Positions 46,429-60,106 of a stretch of 64,000 nt of DNA are shown here, one piece after another. Source of the DNA: Neurospora tetrasperma FGSC 2508 (lineage: Eukaryota; Ascomycota; Sordariomycetes; Sordariales; Sordariaceae); contig NW_009799179.1 of NCBI RefSeq assembly GCF_000213175.1, positions 5,367,658 to 5,431,657 of the forward strand, given 5' to 3'. A program made the translations under genes and the position numbers. Within the stretch, counting starts at the first letter, position 1. Each line of letters begins with the position of its first letter. The notes beneath the pieces are model-generated. The model saw nothing but the letters and a program-made list of their open reading frames with translations. It had not been told where the DNA came from and made no database searches.

Positions 46429-47908
46429 CTAACCGCCGTAATAATTATTATAATAATCGCTATACTAACTGCTATAAAGACTATTGTACTAACTATTATA
46501 ATAATTACTGAAATATTTATTATAATAATAGGTCTAAAGGAAATAGGGATAATAAGTAAAGTGATTGTGTTTACTATACCGAGGATACTAAAGAGTAGGA
46601 TAATAGCCTTAATAAAGCCTTTAATTAGGAGGATGCTACGTTCGTAAGAAATTTAAATTCTAATTCGGATAGTAATATTACTAATATCTATGATATATAT
46701 AATAGAGAATTAATTTATTATAAGTACTTTAAGGGGTTTAACTCCGCTCTATCGAAAAAGTATTATATAAAATAATATTTACTATATAAAGTAATAGAGC
46801 GTAAAGCTATATAACCAATTTCAAGAATCCCAATCGTTAGAAGAATTTACAATTATTACTATTTAGTTTACCCATCCCGAAATATAATCTTTAAGTATAT
46901 AAAGAAATATAAATATATTTTAATAAATATATATAAGGATAAAGAAAAGGAACTAGATATTATATACTATATTAGCGGCCCCGTCGATTATAAGGTTAAG
47001 GAGTCTAAAATTTACTTAAGCGAGGATTTAGCTGGTAACTTTCTATTTAATTATACTTATTTATATATAAAGGCTAGAACGATGTTAAATAATGAGGACT
47101 TTAAGGTCTACTTCAATCTAAATGTAGGGCGAAATATCATCGACCGAAAGATTCTTTTCGGCTTCTAATATTCTATATTGATAGACTATTTAATAATAGT
47201 CCGAAGAGTAAGTAATAAATTAATTAAATTGAAGGAGTAGGTGATATGTACGGTATATTTCCCCGGTGCTAATTAAAGCGGCGAAGATACTCTATTAAAG
47301 ACGGAAGTAAATGTTTAAATAATAAATAATTTAACCCCTAATATCCTATTTACGAATTCTTTCTTCTATTTAAGGTAAGTAAATATTAATTACGAAACTA
47401 AATTAGTCTATTTCTTTAAAGACGGCTTTACTACGAAATTTTTAGTAATTAAGTGATTAAATAAATATAACAGGAAAATTATAATTAGTAAGAAAGTCTC
47501 CTTATTACTAGGAGAGTAAATTATAATCCTAATTTATTATAAGCCTTTATTAAAAGACTATTCTTTCACCTTTATATTATAATACGCTACAATTCCCTAT
47601 ATAATCGTTAATACTAAATCCCTTCGATTAATTCCTATTAAAAATACCTTCTAAATGATTATCAATATCCTAAAGAACTTTTATATTAAATCTATTAGCG
47701 AATATAAAGATAATAGATTTTTTAATACCTTATAAGCTGATTTTAATACTACTTCAATCGTCGAATAAGTATTAGCAATCTTAAAAGGCAATTTAAATAC
47801 TATATTTATATAAGTAGTTAAGTAAATTACTAAGGATATCCTTCTATTATTTAATAGCAAAGTGCTTTTATCCGATAAATTGAAGCTAAAATAACGCTTA
47901 AATCTAAT

Positions 47909-48231
47909 TGATAGGGTAACACGGGTATTTTCAAATATTATAATGCTGGTACATACTGTAATATTAAAGAAGAAGATGATGGAGGAAGAAAGGCGTGGCC
48001 GAAGGCTGCCCCGTGCGGGAATCCCTTTATAGGAATTCCCTTATTTTATTGCTAGTCCGTAGTTAGTCTGTAGGTCTAGCGACCGGGCGAGCCGGGTACG
48101 TACTAAGGTATGTGCCTAGGCACGCTAATACCTCTATTAGGGGTGGGTATAGTTGTAAACTATATTTAGTCTACTCTAGTTAATTAATTTAATTATATAT
48201 ATAATATATAGGATATAGTATTCCCGTATTA
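47909..48231 (-). repeat. 3' LTR of element B (left copy)
   Basis: Starts TGATAGGGTAACACGGG and ends TATTCCCGTATTA; aligned with the right copy without gaps, transitions only as far as scanned. A G+C-rich core (GCGACCGGGCGAGCCGGGT) survives. Confidence 0.9.
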
Positions 48232-48411
48232 AATCCCGGCACTATAAAGAGATTACTATTATCCTTAATAGCTTTATTTCCTCCTTGGGGAGCGTTTTTT
48301 CGGTACCTCCGTAGTATCCGAGCGATCCTTCTCGTTTATAAAGCGAATTTTGCATTATTTATCTACGTAGGAGTAAGGGGTTCTGTTCCTACGTTTGTCC
48401 GGCCGATGCTT

Positions 48412-51400
48412 CTAGTAATCCTCTACTATATTCTTTGTATTCTTTAAATCCTTAGTATTCTTTTAGTAATTATTATAGTAATTGTACCCTTTTAATTTAA
48501 TATAGTACTATACCTTCCCGTCGATTTATTTGTATATAGCGATTTTCTCGATTTTATATCGGGGATTTTCTTCTAATTTAAAATCCGTTTGAGAATTTTC
48601 GATTGGACTAGGCGGAGGGGTAGAGCGTCCGAATGGATTTGTATTGTTGGGAGCGGTAGATAGGTAAGTTATAGAGATTATTGGATAAATTTTTATATTA
48701 GTTGGAAGGTTGAATTTGTAAGCGAGGCGGTTTATTTTTTAAATAATTTTGAAGGGGCTAGATTGCTATTGAGATATCTTTTAGAAGGGTCGTTCTAGTA
48801 AATAGTAATTATAATTAAGTTTGAGAAAGATTTTGTTTCCTACTTTGAATTTTATTTGGTGGTAGCTAGTATTATAGTAAAGTTTAGCGTTAGTAATAGT
48901 AAAGTTTATAGTTAATTAGGTTTTTTAATAGATGTAGTTTCGAATAGTTGGGTTGTTTTCGAAAGAGTGAGAGAGATTATTAGTATGGGCGTTGGTAGTT
49001 ATATTGAGAGGGTTAATAAATTTATAATTAAAAAGATATTTGTATATTAAAGTTTTAATATTTTTAATAAAGACACTATTTAAATTCCATTGTAGTAAGG
49101 GAATAATTAATAGCTAATTGTAGCTTAGTTTATAGTAGAAAGTGTGAAATTTAATTGCGATTTCAACGGTTTAGTTCTTTTTCTCTACTACGCTATTGCC
49201 TAATAAGTAATAGGTAATTATTATTAATAATTTAGATCTTATAGCTTTCTATATACCCTTCTAGTAAATAGATATGAATTTTCTATTTCGGTCGGATATA
49301 ATACTGATTAGAAATTTTTAGTTATATATTAGTAGGAAATAAATAGTAATAATATTCTATTCCATAATTATATATATAGAATGGCTGGGAATCAATAGAA
49401 ATCTTTTGGAGGTTTCATTTATAATAGGTATTATAGCGTTAAATATATCGTAATTTAGTATTTACTATAGGGTGTTTTTAATTAATACCTTAGGAAATTC
49501 TACAATAAAATCGATAGAGATAATTCTTATAGGGAGAGCTTCTTTTAGTTTAATAGACTAGTAATTGCTAATTAGTAAATTATAGTCGGTCTAATTTAAT
49601 TAGTAGTAATGTTCGAAATATTGCTTAATTATATGTGTTTTATTTAGAAAAGATAGTCCTTATAATTAGTATATTATTTAGTTACGGTCGAAATGGTGTT
49701 TATTATTATATACGGCTTTTAGTATATTTTTAATAAATTTGTAAGGAATATAGAGATTTTTTGTACTATTAGTTTACTAATTGTAAATAAGATTGTTGTA
49801 TATGAAGAAAGGATAGTCCGTTTTTAAAAAGATAATATTTCCGTCCTCGGAGACCCTCTTATATTATTTTAAATATTCTACGATTTTTATAAATTCTTTA
49901 TCTAAGGAGTAGGCCGTTATATATGCTTTGCGTATTTCTAAATTTATTTATACTTTTAAAAAAGCGTACTAAATATCCTTTAGGTAATAGGTTAAATCTT
50001 TTTAAACGTTATTAAATATTAGTATATTATTAGGGTTATTACTTTGGTCTTCAATTATTTTTAAGTAATTTAATATATTAGGTACGAAGTTGAGTTTGTT
50101 TAGGATATAGAAGATTTTGAACTTATATTTTAATAAGTAGATTAAAACGTTAATTAACCTCCGGTTCAATCGATTAATAAAAGTTGTATATAATAAGGTT
50201 TATTCGACAATACTTTTGGTAGTAGAATAGTTAATTAGGACAATAATAAGGAGGTTATAAGAGTATAGTTGGGTTCGGAATTTTTTAATTACTTAAATAA
50301 GATAGGCTACTTCTAATTTAGAAGGTTTATATTTCGTTTCGGTTTTAGTAAGGATTTTACTTAAAAATATAATAGGGAGTATATAATTAGAGGAAATATA
50401 ATTACCCTTAACCTAAGTATATTTATCCTTTAAATGGAATATTATTATACCAAACCTTCGTTCAAGGGAGCTATTAATTTAAAAAAAAGTTTGGAGTTCA
50501 GGGTCGAAATAGTACAATATACTTAGTTGGTCGTAGATCGAGTATTAGAGCGAATTAAAGGCTACTTTTTTAACGGAAGTCGGTATATAGTAAATTTTTA
50601 AGTAGTAGGCAGTTCGTTTAGTAGGTTTATCCGTCTCTACCTTCCTGAATTTATACCCTTTAGCGAGTAATACTATTTTATAATTCTATAGCGGGTTTAT
50701 TAATTGTATATAGTAGGGGATTAGGTAGCGGAGGAAGCTTATACTCCTAATATATTATTCTAACGTTTTTAAATTATTGGGAAAGGTTAAGATTTTGAAA
50801 GTTTTGATATATTCTTTTATAGTAGATAATTTAAATCCGTTAATATAGAAGCCAAGTAGTTTGATATTGGGGTAGTTTAGGTATAATTTTTTAGGCGAGA
50901 GTACTATATTTTTAGATACGAAGAGGGAGAAGATAGTATTTAGGTATTTATAATAGTTTTTAATAAAATCGGACGCGATTATAATATTATTAATATAAAT
51001 TCGGTAATAATCCTTATACTGATATAATAATATATTTATAAAGCGTTAAATATATATTAGAGTATTCTTAAATCCTACTTAAACTATAGTAAGTTACTCT
51101 AAACCTTTGTACGTAATTAGTATAAATTTATCTCAATATTTCTACTATATTCTAAATTGGTAGAGGAAGGATATAGTATTAATAATTATAATAATAATCT
51201 TACCCCTTATAAAAATAATAATTTTGCTTTATAATAGTAAAAGGTAATTATCCGGAATTGTAAGATTGTTTAGAATTTGTAAATTAATTATTAGGCGGCC
51301 TTTAGGGCTATTCTTTATTTTGCGTTATATAACGAATATTAGATAGACGAAAAGTATAGTATATTTTACCTAATCTATTTTACCTTATTTATATAATATA

Positions 51401-51900
51401 TTAAAGACCTCGTTAATTATTGCTTAGTCTTTCCTACTTATTAGATATATTTTTATAATTACTTTATAATTTTACTAACCGTTTATTAGCGGGACCTTTA
51501 TTATATCTTTATTAGGTATATTAATTAGGCTACCTTCTTTTTATAATTTAAGGAAGCAGGCTATAAGCTTCCTTAAAGCGGCTACTACCCGTTTACTTTT
51601 AGTATAGATATATACTTCTTCCTTTATTAAAGTTTTAGGCGCTTTCTTATTTATTTATATACTTAGAGTAGAATATCTTTCTAGTATTTTAGAATAAAAT
51701 AGCTATACTTTAATTAGAGTGGTGGTTAGGCTAGTATTTAATGTAGCGGACGGGGTAGTTACTATATTAATTAAGGTGGTAGTATTAAGGTTAAGATTAA
51801 TATTAGCGGGGATATAATATATTTAGTAAATTATTTTAATAGCCTATTTAATAATTAAACCGTTATTTTCTATAATACTAAGTATTTAGGAAGCTATAGT
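48412..51900 (-). pseudogene. pol relic of element B: RT, RNase H, integrase, chromodomain
   Basis: Minus-strand translation, with stops, keeps RT sequence around 51,170-50,900 ending in a YINNVIIAS-type active-site relic, then LLGFYINRF..LSTIKEYI and the RNase H lead-in. Integrase core remains appear near 49,320-49,130 (SDRNRKF; NSVVEKKN), the GPY/F-type segment near 48,850 (KVGNKIFLKLNYNYYLLERP), and a chromodomain near 48,565-48,415 (YKIEKIAIYK..GKVQYYIKLKGY..). The order marks a chromovirus. Many TAA/TAG stops. Confidence 0.8.
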
Positions 51901-52899
51901 TGTATTATAGACGTTAGCTTAAGTTATAGCGAAATACCTATTAGCGTTATATTTTGTAATTCTACCGATTTTTTACTTTTGTAGGATCGTTAGTACTTTA
52001 TCGTTTATATTCTTTATTAAAGTAATTATAGGGGAGCGGATATCGATAATAGTACTAATAATAGCGGGGTATAAAGAATTGAAGAGGAAGTTCCTATCCT
52101 TTGGAAGGGTTATGTAGTAGATTGGTACTATATATTCCTCTCCTAGCTATAGGATTATTTTTTTAGTTATAATTACCTTTCTTATATACCGATTGGGCGG
52201 TTTTAGGATTTTAAATACTATACTAAAATTGTTTTATAGAAAGCGTACTTCTAATATATAGTAATTAATATTTATTTGTTATAGGTAGAGGAAAGCGTTA
52301 GTAAATAATAAATTAGGCTCGAGTTTATTAATTACTTACCTTATTACTTTTATTTTTAGTAAAGTAAGGTTCCTTTTACTATTTATATTAGGTAAATAGA
52401 AGGTAAAAGTAGTCTATTCTATTAATTTTATTAGTTTACTATTTACTCCTTTTACCTTTATAGAATACTCGGTAGATATTTTATAATTGAGGGTATTAAA
52501 GAAGGTACGTCCGATAATTATTTTACTAGTACCCGGGTTTATATATATTTTTACTAGTATTACCTTGGGAGAGGCCTTTATAAGGATATAGAGATAGGTA
52601 AATCTTAATAGTAGGTTCTATTAGGAGTATTCGTTTATTTAGGGAACGGCGGTTTAGATTAGTAGAGTAATAATAAGGTAAATTGTATTTTAGTCTTCGG
52701 GGACTTTGGAGGCTTTATATAAATCGATATATTTAAATAATTAATTCTAGAAGGGGAATTCCTAATTATACTTTTAATACCTATAAAAATTTGAGTTAAG
52801 TGTAATAGTAGGGATTTTATTATTATTTTTAAAAGTAAATGTAGTATAGTACTTATTTATATATTATTACTTTAAAGTTATTAAAATTGAATTTTTTTA

Positions 52900-55200
52900 A
52901 GTATTTGGAATAAATTAATTAGTTATTGTATATATAGTAAACCGAAGTATCCGAGCTATATTCCTCCGAGTCGTCCGCAGAGTTAATAGGGTTTAAGTCT
53001 ACGGTAGCGTCCTTATAAATATAATTAGTACGGGTCTTATTAGTGTTACAGCTGCGGTCGCGAGGATTATTACGATTTTGGGTACGGCCGGCGTTGTAAT
53101 TATTAGTATAATTACGGGTGCTATTATTATTATAATTACGGTTATAACTTTTATTGCGGTCGTAATAGCAATTATTAATATTATTAGTCCGGTTATTACT
53201 ATAATTACAGTTACAATTGCGGTTACTACCTCGGTTGTAATTATAATAACGATTATAATCGCGGTTATAGCTGGATAATTAATTAAATAATCTACCTTAT
53301 TCCTATTATCTACAATTAGTATATTTACTTTTAATAATTGTAAGTAGTATAGCTTTAATCTTCTTAATTTCTTTAAAATAAACCTCGATATTACTAAAGG
53401 CCCGGGGGGTTCGTAGGATAATTTTAATATTGACGTTTATACTATTCTAAATTTAAATTATAATACTATACTAATTATTACTACTTTTAGAAAGGATTCC
53501 TATAGTTCGGGCGAGACGAAGCTGTTTTAATACGTATATTGAAATTATATTCTCATCCTTATAAATATTATATAGTAATAGCTTACCCTCGTTGAATTTC
53601 TTCGTTATAGTAGTTGAATTAGGTGTAAACCTCTTTACTAAGGCCTTAGTTAAATTATTTAAAGATTTACAATAGTATTGCCTTTTGGCAGGGTCTAATT
53701 AATTATACTACTATATATAAGCTATACCCTATAAGAAGGTAGGCTATATACGAATTAGCTACTTCTTAATAGAGTCGGCGCAATCGTCCTTTAAAAGGGC
53801 GTTAAAGCGATCGGTAAATATAATAGTATTAGTATATATAATGTTACTACCGTTTTTAATTATTCTTATATCCTTAGGGTTATTAGTAAAGGGGTTGAAA
53901 ATACTAATATTATTGCACTTTAATTTAGGCTTATTATTAGGGTTACTATAGATTTGGCGAGTAGCTGGAATACGATAGGGGTTATAGATATTAAAATATT
54001 CGAACGGGAAATCCTGGTTATTATTCTTATTTCTATTATTACTATTATTATTATTATTAAGATTATTAAAAGCAGTAGCAATTGGATGGATAGGGGTTGA
54101 GGGAGGACTACTACTTCTAGCCTTATTATTAGGTTTAATAATTTTCTTTGAAGTAGTATTATTAGTTTTACTAGTCGGTTTAATATATTTAATTAGGGAA
54201 GAGGGGTTAACCTTACTAATTTATTTTATAGCGGCTTTGACGGTTTTATTGTAGAATAAGTTTAGAAAGATTACGGTATGTATATTTCTTGCGTAAAAGT
54301 CGCGGATTTGTATAATGTGCCTCTTATATATTGTGGCTTATTTTTCTATTATACAATAAAGACTATTATTATAATCGTATAAATTATTAATTTAATTTAT
54401 AAAGTTTTAAGCATTAAATTCTTTATTATTATTTATAAATTTAGTAAGGCGAGGGTCGTTGTAGGAATATATACACGGACGGGCGAGAGGGTTATTATTG
54501 TATATAGCGGGGTTACGGGGTATAGGGGTAAATTTATAGGTTTTAGGATTAGTATATATATAAGGAAGAATTTCGACGAATTTAAAGTCTCTATCGTTAG
54601 TAAAGCTATTAATAATTACTTTAAGGGTAATACTTTTATTAATATAGTATTAATTAGACTAATTAGTAAGGCAATAAATTATATAATATTAGATTTATTA
54701 AATAAAGTATTAGGAAAATAATTTAATATTTCTCTACTTTTGCCTTTGTTAAACGAAGTAGGGTAGTTGTTTTTATTAATAGTTAGGGAGGTAATAGCCT
54801 TTATAACTTCCTTATAGTTGGCTGAAATATTAAATTCGAATTTAGCTATTATAGTAGTAAGTTCGTTAATGCAGTCTCCTTAAGTACGGGCGTCCCTAAT
54901 ATAAATTATAAATTATTTATATATTTTATTCTTGAATTGCTTTATATTAATATTAATATTTTTAATTATAGTATTTATATTATTAAGGTACTTCTAAAGC
55001 TCCTTATTAGAAATACAGCTAGAAATACTATTGTAAGAATTATCATTATTATCCTAGTTAAAATTATCCTTTCGGCCGGTAATTATTATATCCCGATTAT
55101 TTCGTTATAAACCGTACTTTTGAGGCGAAGTTTAGTACGGTATAAAGCTTTTAGGTAGGTCGATCGTTAAAGATTATTACAATTTAGTAGGAAATAATAC
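52900..55200 (-). pseudogene. gag relic of element B
   Basis: Minus-strand frame keeps an Asn/Arg/Tyr-rich C-terminal stretch (53,280-53,040; YNRDYNRYYNYNRGSNRN) followed by CNTNKTRTNYIYKD and an acidic DDSEEYSSD end, as expected of a nucleocapsid-like region. Earlier parts are too mutated to align by eye. Confidence 0.55.
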
Positions 55201-55570
55201 GTTAATTATAGAGGAAATAACGTTACTAATAATGCCTAGTTTAAATTAATTTATAGTAAAGGGGCCGGCGGTAATTAAAGGACTAGTTTAGATTTAAATA
55301 ATATTACAGATTAGGGTAGAATTATTACGAAATTAAAGTAAGGTTAAGGATTAATTATTTAATTGGTTAAAATTATAGGTTAATAGTATAGATAGTTTGT
55401 AAGGTAAGTAATGTAAGGTCGTTTGCTCCGGGGGGTCTTTATTGGTTATAAGGTTTAAAATAATAGTCGTTAAAAAAGGTTAGTGCAAGTTCGTTTGCCT
55501 ATAATTACAGTGCTGGAGGGTGGTAGAATTAGGGTAATAGTAGAAGGGAGTTAAATAGGAGGGTATTTAA

Positions 55571-55660
55571 TTTTATTAGTACTATCTTTACAACGAGCAA
55601 TTAATAAATTTAAGAAGCTTCTTTATTAGTACTATCCTTACAACGAGCGATTAATAAATT
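55571..55660. repeat. two 40-bp direct repeats in the leader of element B
   Basis: TTATTAGTACTATCTTTACA... at 55571-55610 and 55621-55660, 50 bp apart, nearly identical. Related ATTCGATACTATTTTTATAACGA-type blocks recur at about 55,800-55,945. They lie between the 5' LTR and gag in sense of element B. Confidence 0.75.
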
Positions 55661-56092
55661 AATAGGGAAGAAAGTAATAGTTGTTTTTTAACGAAATAAT
55701 TGTAGGTTACTCTTTGTATTAAGGTTTAAAGAAGTTTGGATTGGGGTAGTACGGGGGTTCTAGTATATTCGTTCGATGCGAACTGATACGAATACGATAT
55801 TATAGTATAGGAAGCGTACAATATTATTTTTATAACAAATAATTGTATATTTAAGGGAAGCTTCGATGCTATTTTAACGATGAGTAATCGAAAGTTTAGG
55901 GGGAGTATTCGATACTATTTTTATAACGAATAATCGAAGGCTTATAATCGCGGGGTCGGCGTCTTACAATAGACGATTTTACAATTAGACTAGTAAATTT
56001 GTAATAACGGAGGTTAATAAATTTATTAGAAAATAGGTACAAGGAGTATATTATTCGTGATAGTTATTGAACGTTTAATTATAGTTATTATT

Positions 56093-56415
56093 TAATAGGG
56101 TAATACAGGTATCTTTAAATATTATAATACTAATATATATTATAATATTAAAGAAGAAGATAATAAAGGAAGAAAGGCGTAGCTGAAGGCCGCCCCGCGT
56201 GGGAATCTTTTTATGGGAATTCTCTTATCTTATCGCTAGTCTATAGTTAGTCTGCAGGTTTAGCGACCGGGCGAGCCGGGTACGTACTAAGGTATGTACC
56301 TGGGCACGCTAGTGCCTCTATTAGGGGTGGGCATGGCTGTAAGCTATACCCAATCTACTCTAGTTAATTAATCTAATTATATATATAATGTATAGGATAT
56401 AGTATTCCCGCATTA
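56093..56415 (-). repeat. 5' LTR of element B (right copy)
   Basis: Starts TAATAGGGTAATACAGG (TG to TA) and ends TATTCCCGCATTA, then the duplicated CTAAT. Confidence 0.9.
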
Positions 56416-56749
56416 CTAATAAATAATATACTAAAACTATTAAACGTTTTTAAAAAGTATTTAACTTTAAATATCCGAATAGAAGATATATTAAAGATTA
56501 TTACTAAGGAAGGCGTATATATTTATATAACCGACCCGCGTTTAACTAAAATATTAAAGAAGGTAGTAGTAATTTTTCCTAATCTATAGAAGGAAGGAAG
56601 AATTATTAATATATTTCTAAAGGATATAATAAGGGTCCTGCTCGTAGAAGGATAGTAAAGGTAAAAAATAGTAATAAGAATATACCTATTAAGTAAAAAG
56701 GATTAAACTATTATTAATAAAGTATTTAATATACTATATAAATAAAGTA

Positions 56750-59730
56750 AGATAGAGTACGTCTTGCGCGCTATATCTTTCGCTTATTTAGTATTCGTAG
56801 TTTAACGGATAATTAAACTTAAATTAAAAAAACGACCGGTTATTGACCTAAGGGCGTTAAATAGTATGATAGTATCTAATAATTATCCTCTACCGCTATA
56901 AGGCGAAATTATCGCTTTTATCCAGGGAAAGTTATTTATAATAATAATCGACGTTATATCCTTTTTCTATTAATTTGGTATATAATAGAAGTATTACAAT
57001 AGGTTTAGCCTTATTATATATTATAGTTTAAAGTAACCTACGGTAGTCTAAATAGGTTTTAAAAATATACTAGTATATATATAGCAATTTATAAATATAC
57101 TTTTAAAAGATTATAAGGTATATTATACGGTATATATTAATAATATCGTTATTACCTTTAGTATTTAGTAAATATATCGCCTACCTTATTATAATTTTCG
57201 AAATCTTTATAAATAAGAATATTATATTCTTACTTAAAAAATCCTACTTAGGGTACCCTAGCGTAGAGCTCCTTAACTTCCGGGTAAATTCTTTAGGCCT
57301 ATTAACTATAATAGAGAAGATTGTTATAATATATAATCTAACCTTCCTAAATTAATTAAAGGCGTTCGAATAATATATTAGTGGAATAGGCTTCCTTCGC
57401 TACTTAATACCCTACTACGCTTAATTTGTTAAACTACTCTAAAATAAAAAAGTCGTACTATTAGTAGAGGGAAGGAAGACCGGAAAAACGGATAGTTATA
57501 ATAAACGCGTAGTATATTATATAAAAACGAAATTTGAATTTACTAAATAAAATTTAACTGCTTTTAAAATATTGTAAAACGCTATTTATAATGACCTAAC
57601 TATATTAATTTATTTCGACCTAAATTAGTAAGTTTTCCTTTAGATAGATAGTTCCTTTGTGAGGGGATTCGGTATTGTAATAGTCTATTTTAAAACCGAT
57701 TACAATTAGGTAGCTAGATTAAATATCCCTTCTAATTAACTTCTACTTACTATATTTCCAAATAAAGTACTAACGTTAGTAGAAATTAAATATAGATTAT
57801 TAGAATTGGAAATTACGTATTTAATTTAGATTATTAAGCGTTTCTAAATATAGATCCATTCCTATAATAAAACTACGATTATCCTAACCGATTATTCTAT
57901 AATAAAAGGTATTATTAAATAAATTAGTTTATAAACCTTATTAATAAATAAAGTAAACCGACGTTTAATTAACGCTTTGATTTACCTATCTTAATATAAT
58001 ATTAAAGTTTATTATTTATTCGGGAAATTTAATTTTTTACTGGACGTACTAAGCTAGTTATAAATAAAGGACGATAATAGTAACCCCGAAGGGGAGGCGA
58101 TTTTTAACGATATTTAGTATATATATAAAGGGGAATACTATAATTAGGAAGTATTTTATATTTATATTAAAGTCTAAATAAATAGGGTAATATATAGATA
58201 CTTTATAGACGGCTATAAATTTAATACGAAATTCACTATAATTATTAATAAATTAAAAGACTATACTACCGAGGATAGTAGTATTTTTCGCCGGCCCGAA
58301 TATCCGTTCTTTATAAACAAATATAGTCTAATCTATAATTAATAGAACGATAGATTTAAGAATTTGTACGTACTGTTTAACTATGTAAAAGAAATCCTTA
58401 AAGCAATCTACGATAAAAAGTACTATTTCGGTAGGGATTAAATAATATATAATTTAAAAGCTTTCTCCTTTTCTAATAAAATACAATTAATTAAAGACTA
58501 TGTTCAAAAATACCTAATTTATAATCTTAACCAAACCGATAGAAGTGCGCTAATAGACGATTATTAGCCTATTCAACCCGAGAACATTTTACTAATACGA
58601 ACTATCGTTATTAATTTTATTATTGGATTCCCGGAAGTATTATCTATCGGTACTCTATAGTATTTAGAAGGCTACAATACATTCAATTATATAATATTTA
58701 TAACCGATAAGTTTTTTAAATAATCCTTATTTATTTCTAAGCATTTAATATATATAGTAGAAGACTAAGAAAAAGTTCTTACTCGTATATTATTACTCTA
58801 CGATTAGGGAATGCTAATCGCTATTATTTTAAACCGAGATTATAAATTTACTTCAGCACTCTAGGAAGGTATATAGAAGATTATAAATATTAAATTATTA
58901 ATAATTACCGTATATTACCCTTAAGGAAATAGATTGGTAGAATATAAGAATTAGTCCGTCGAAGTAATACTACGTTTTTATATTTTCTACTACCTAGAAA
59001 AAGTATAGTTTAATATAGTTATTTATTTATAATAGAACCTTAATAGCGCCTATATTAAGACTATTAAAACTAATCCTTACGGATATTTTTTTAATTATAA
59101 ATTGGCGGCTCCTTTCGATTTAATTGCTAATAAAGTAGCTATTAAGAAAGTATAGGATTATAAAATTCTTTATAATTATATCCGAAAAGACGCCCGTCTC
59201 GCTATAGACTTCGCTATTGCCGATATTAAGCGTCAATATAACGTTAACTACCAATAGATTAAACTGGAAATCGGCGATAAAATATTCTTTAAACTATATA
59301 AAGGATATTATTTACTAGGATACCCCTCGAGAAAGCTATTATAATAGCGTATTAGGCCTTTTAAAATTATTTATAAAGTAAGTAAATTAGTATATAAATT
59401 AGACCTTCCTGAAGAAATAAAAATTTATCTAATTATTTCTATTATGTACCTAAAGTTTATATTTAAAGGTAATAACCCTTTTAATTGAACTGCCCTACCG
59501 CCCAGACTAATTGAGGATTCGTAGGAGTTAGATAATAATAACGGTAGTACTAACTATAAAGTCGAAATACTCTTAGACTATAAGCTTAAGAATAATAGTA
59601 CGTATAAATATCGTATTAAATAATTTAAATATAAGTATTAGTACAACCATTAGAAGACTAAGGTAGAATTATACAATATAAAGGAATTAATTGAGGAATA
59701 TTAGGTTTGGAAGGGAGGATGAAGTAAGTA
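56750..59730 (+). pseudogene. pol relic of element A: RT, RNase H, integrase, chromodomain
   Basis: Plus-strand translation with stops keeps RPVIDLRALNSMIVSNNYPL (near 56,835), IIDVISFFY, and an active-site relic YINNIVITFS (57,133-57,165). RNase H follows near 57,640-58,060 (ending VYYLFGKFNFLLDVLS). Integrase is seen near 58,830-58,990 (NRDYKFTSAL; GNRLVEYKN) and EIGDKIFFKLYKGYYLLGYP near 59,265. A chromodomain-like end lies at about 59,555-59,700 (YKVEILLDYKLKNNSTYKYR). Reading the internal TAG/TAA as RIP-altered CAG/CAA or TGG fits. Confidence 0.85.
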
Positions 59731-59823
59731 AGACCGTTGTACTAAGTACGTTATTCGTAATTAGGTAAAGAAGTAAGGGTATTCCTAGTAAGGATATTGG
59801 CGATCTATTTATAAGCCAGGACT

Positions 59824-60106
59824 TAATACCGGATACTTATATTATTATATATAGATAAGGCTATAGGGTAGCTAATTACGTGTGCCTAGCCTACCTAGCC
59901 GACCGTATATATTGGCTGCTGCGACCGGGTCTCCCCCAGCAGGTAGGTCGTAGACCTAATAAGTCTGTGATAAGATAAGAAAGCCTTATAAGGCTTGCCC
60001 TCTGGGCTAGCCGTTGGCTTCTAGTTCTTCCTTTTGCATTATCTTTCACAATGTTTTTAAATATCATTATACTATTATTTGTAGAGCACTCCGGTTACCC
60101 GTATTA
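59824..60106 (+). repeat. 3' LTR of element A
   Basis: Starts TAATACCGGATACTT and ends TTACCCGTATTA, followed by the duplicated CTATT. Confidence 0.9.

Larger units (their letters stand above)
44300..47900 (+). pseudogene. gag and protease-region relic of element A
   Basis: Plus-strand translation is broken by many stops but keeps gag-like sequence, for example YTDVIIFIDRILF and RFFPQLLQEV (reading internal stops as Gln), near 45,210-45,340, then a Tyr/Asn/Cys-rich tail near 45,830-45,910. After the TRIM insertion it continues with YNNRYTNCYKDYCTNYYNNY-like sequence and a region near 47,100-47,500 with LNVGRNIIDRKILFGF typical of the protease-linker part. A short open frame (44954-45199) is only a RIP survivor. 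Confidence 0.65.
47909..56415 (-). mobile_element. Ty3/Gypsy LTR retrotransposon B (chromovirus type, RIP-mutated), inserted in element A
   Basis: LTRs of equal length (323 bp) at 47909-48231 and 56093-56415, flanked by CTAAT at 47904-47908 and 56416-56420; total 8,507 bp. Coding sense is minus: gag at about 52.9-55.2 kb, RT and RNase H about 50-51.5 kb, integrase about 48.7-49.9 kb, chromodomain about 48.4-48.57 kb. Its insertion separates the gag/protease half of element A from its RT half, so B is younger than A. Confidence 0.92.
42313..60106 (+). mobile_element. Ty3/Gypsy LTR retrotransposon A (chromovirus type, RIP-mutated, with nested insertions)
   Basis: LTRs of identical length (283 bp) at 42313-42595 and 59824-60106, flanked by the 5-bp duplication CTATT (42308-42312 and 60107-60111). 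Sense strand is plus: gag relic, protease-like region, RT, RNase H, integrase and a chromodomain-like end in Ty3 order. It is interrupted by element B and by the TRIM; without these (and their duplications) it is about 8.8 kb. Stops throughout, mostly TAA/TAG in TA-rich sequence, make it dead. Confidence 0.92.

Noticed and set aside
53078-53278. 66-codon Ile/Val-rich frame resembling a membrane protein
   Set aside because: It is the antisense of the Asn/Tyr/Arg-rich gag tail of element B; hydrophobicity is an artefact of AT-rich sequence.
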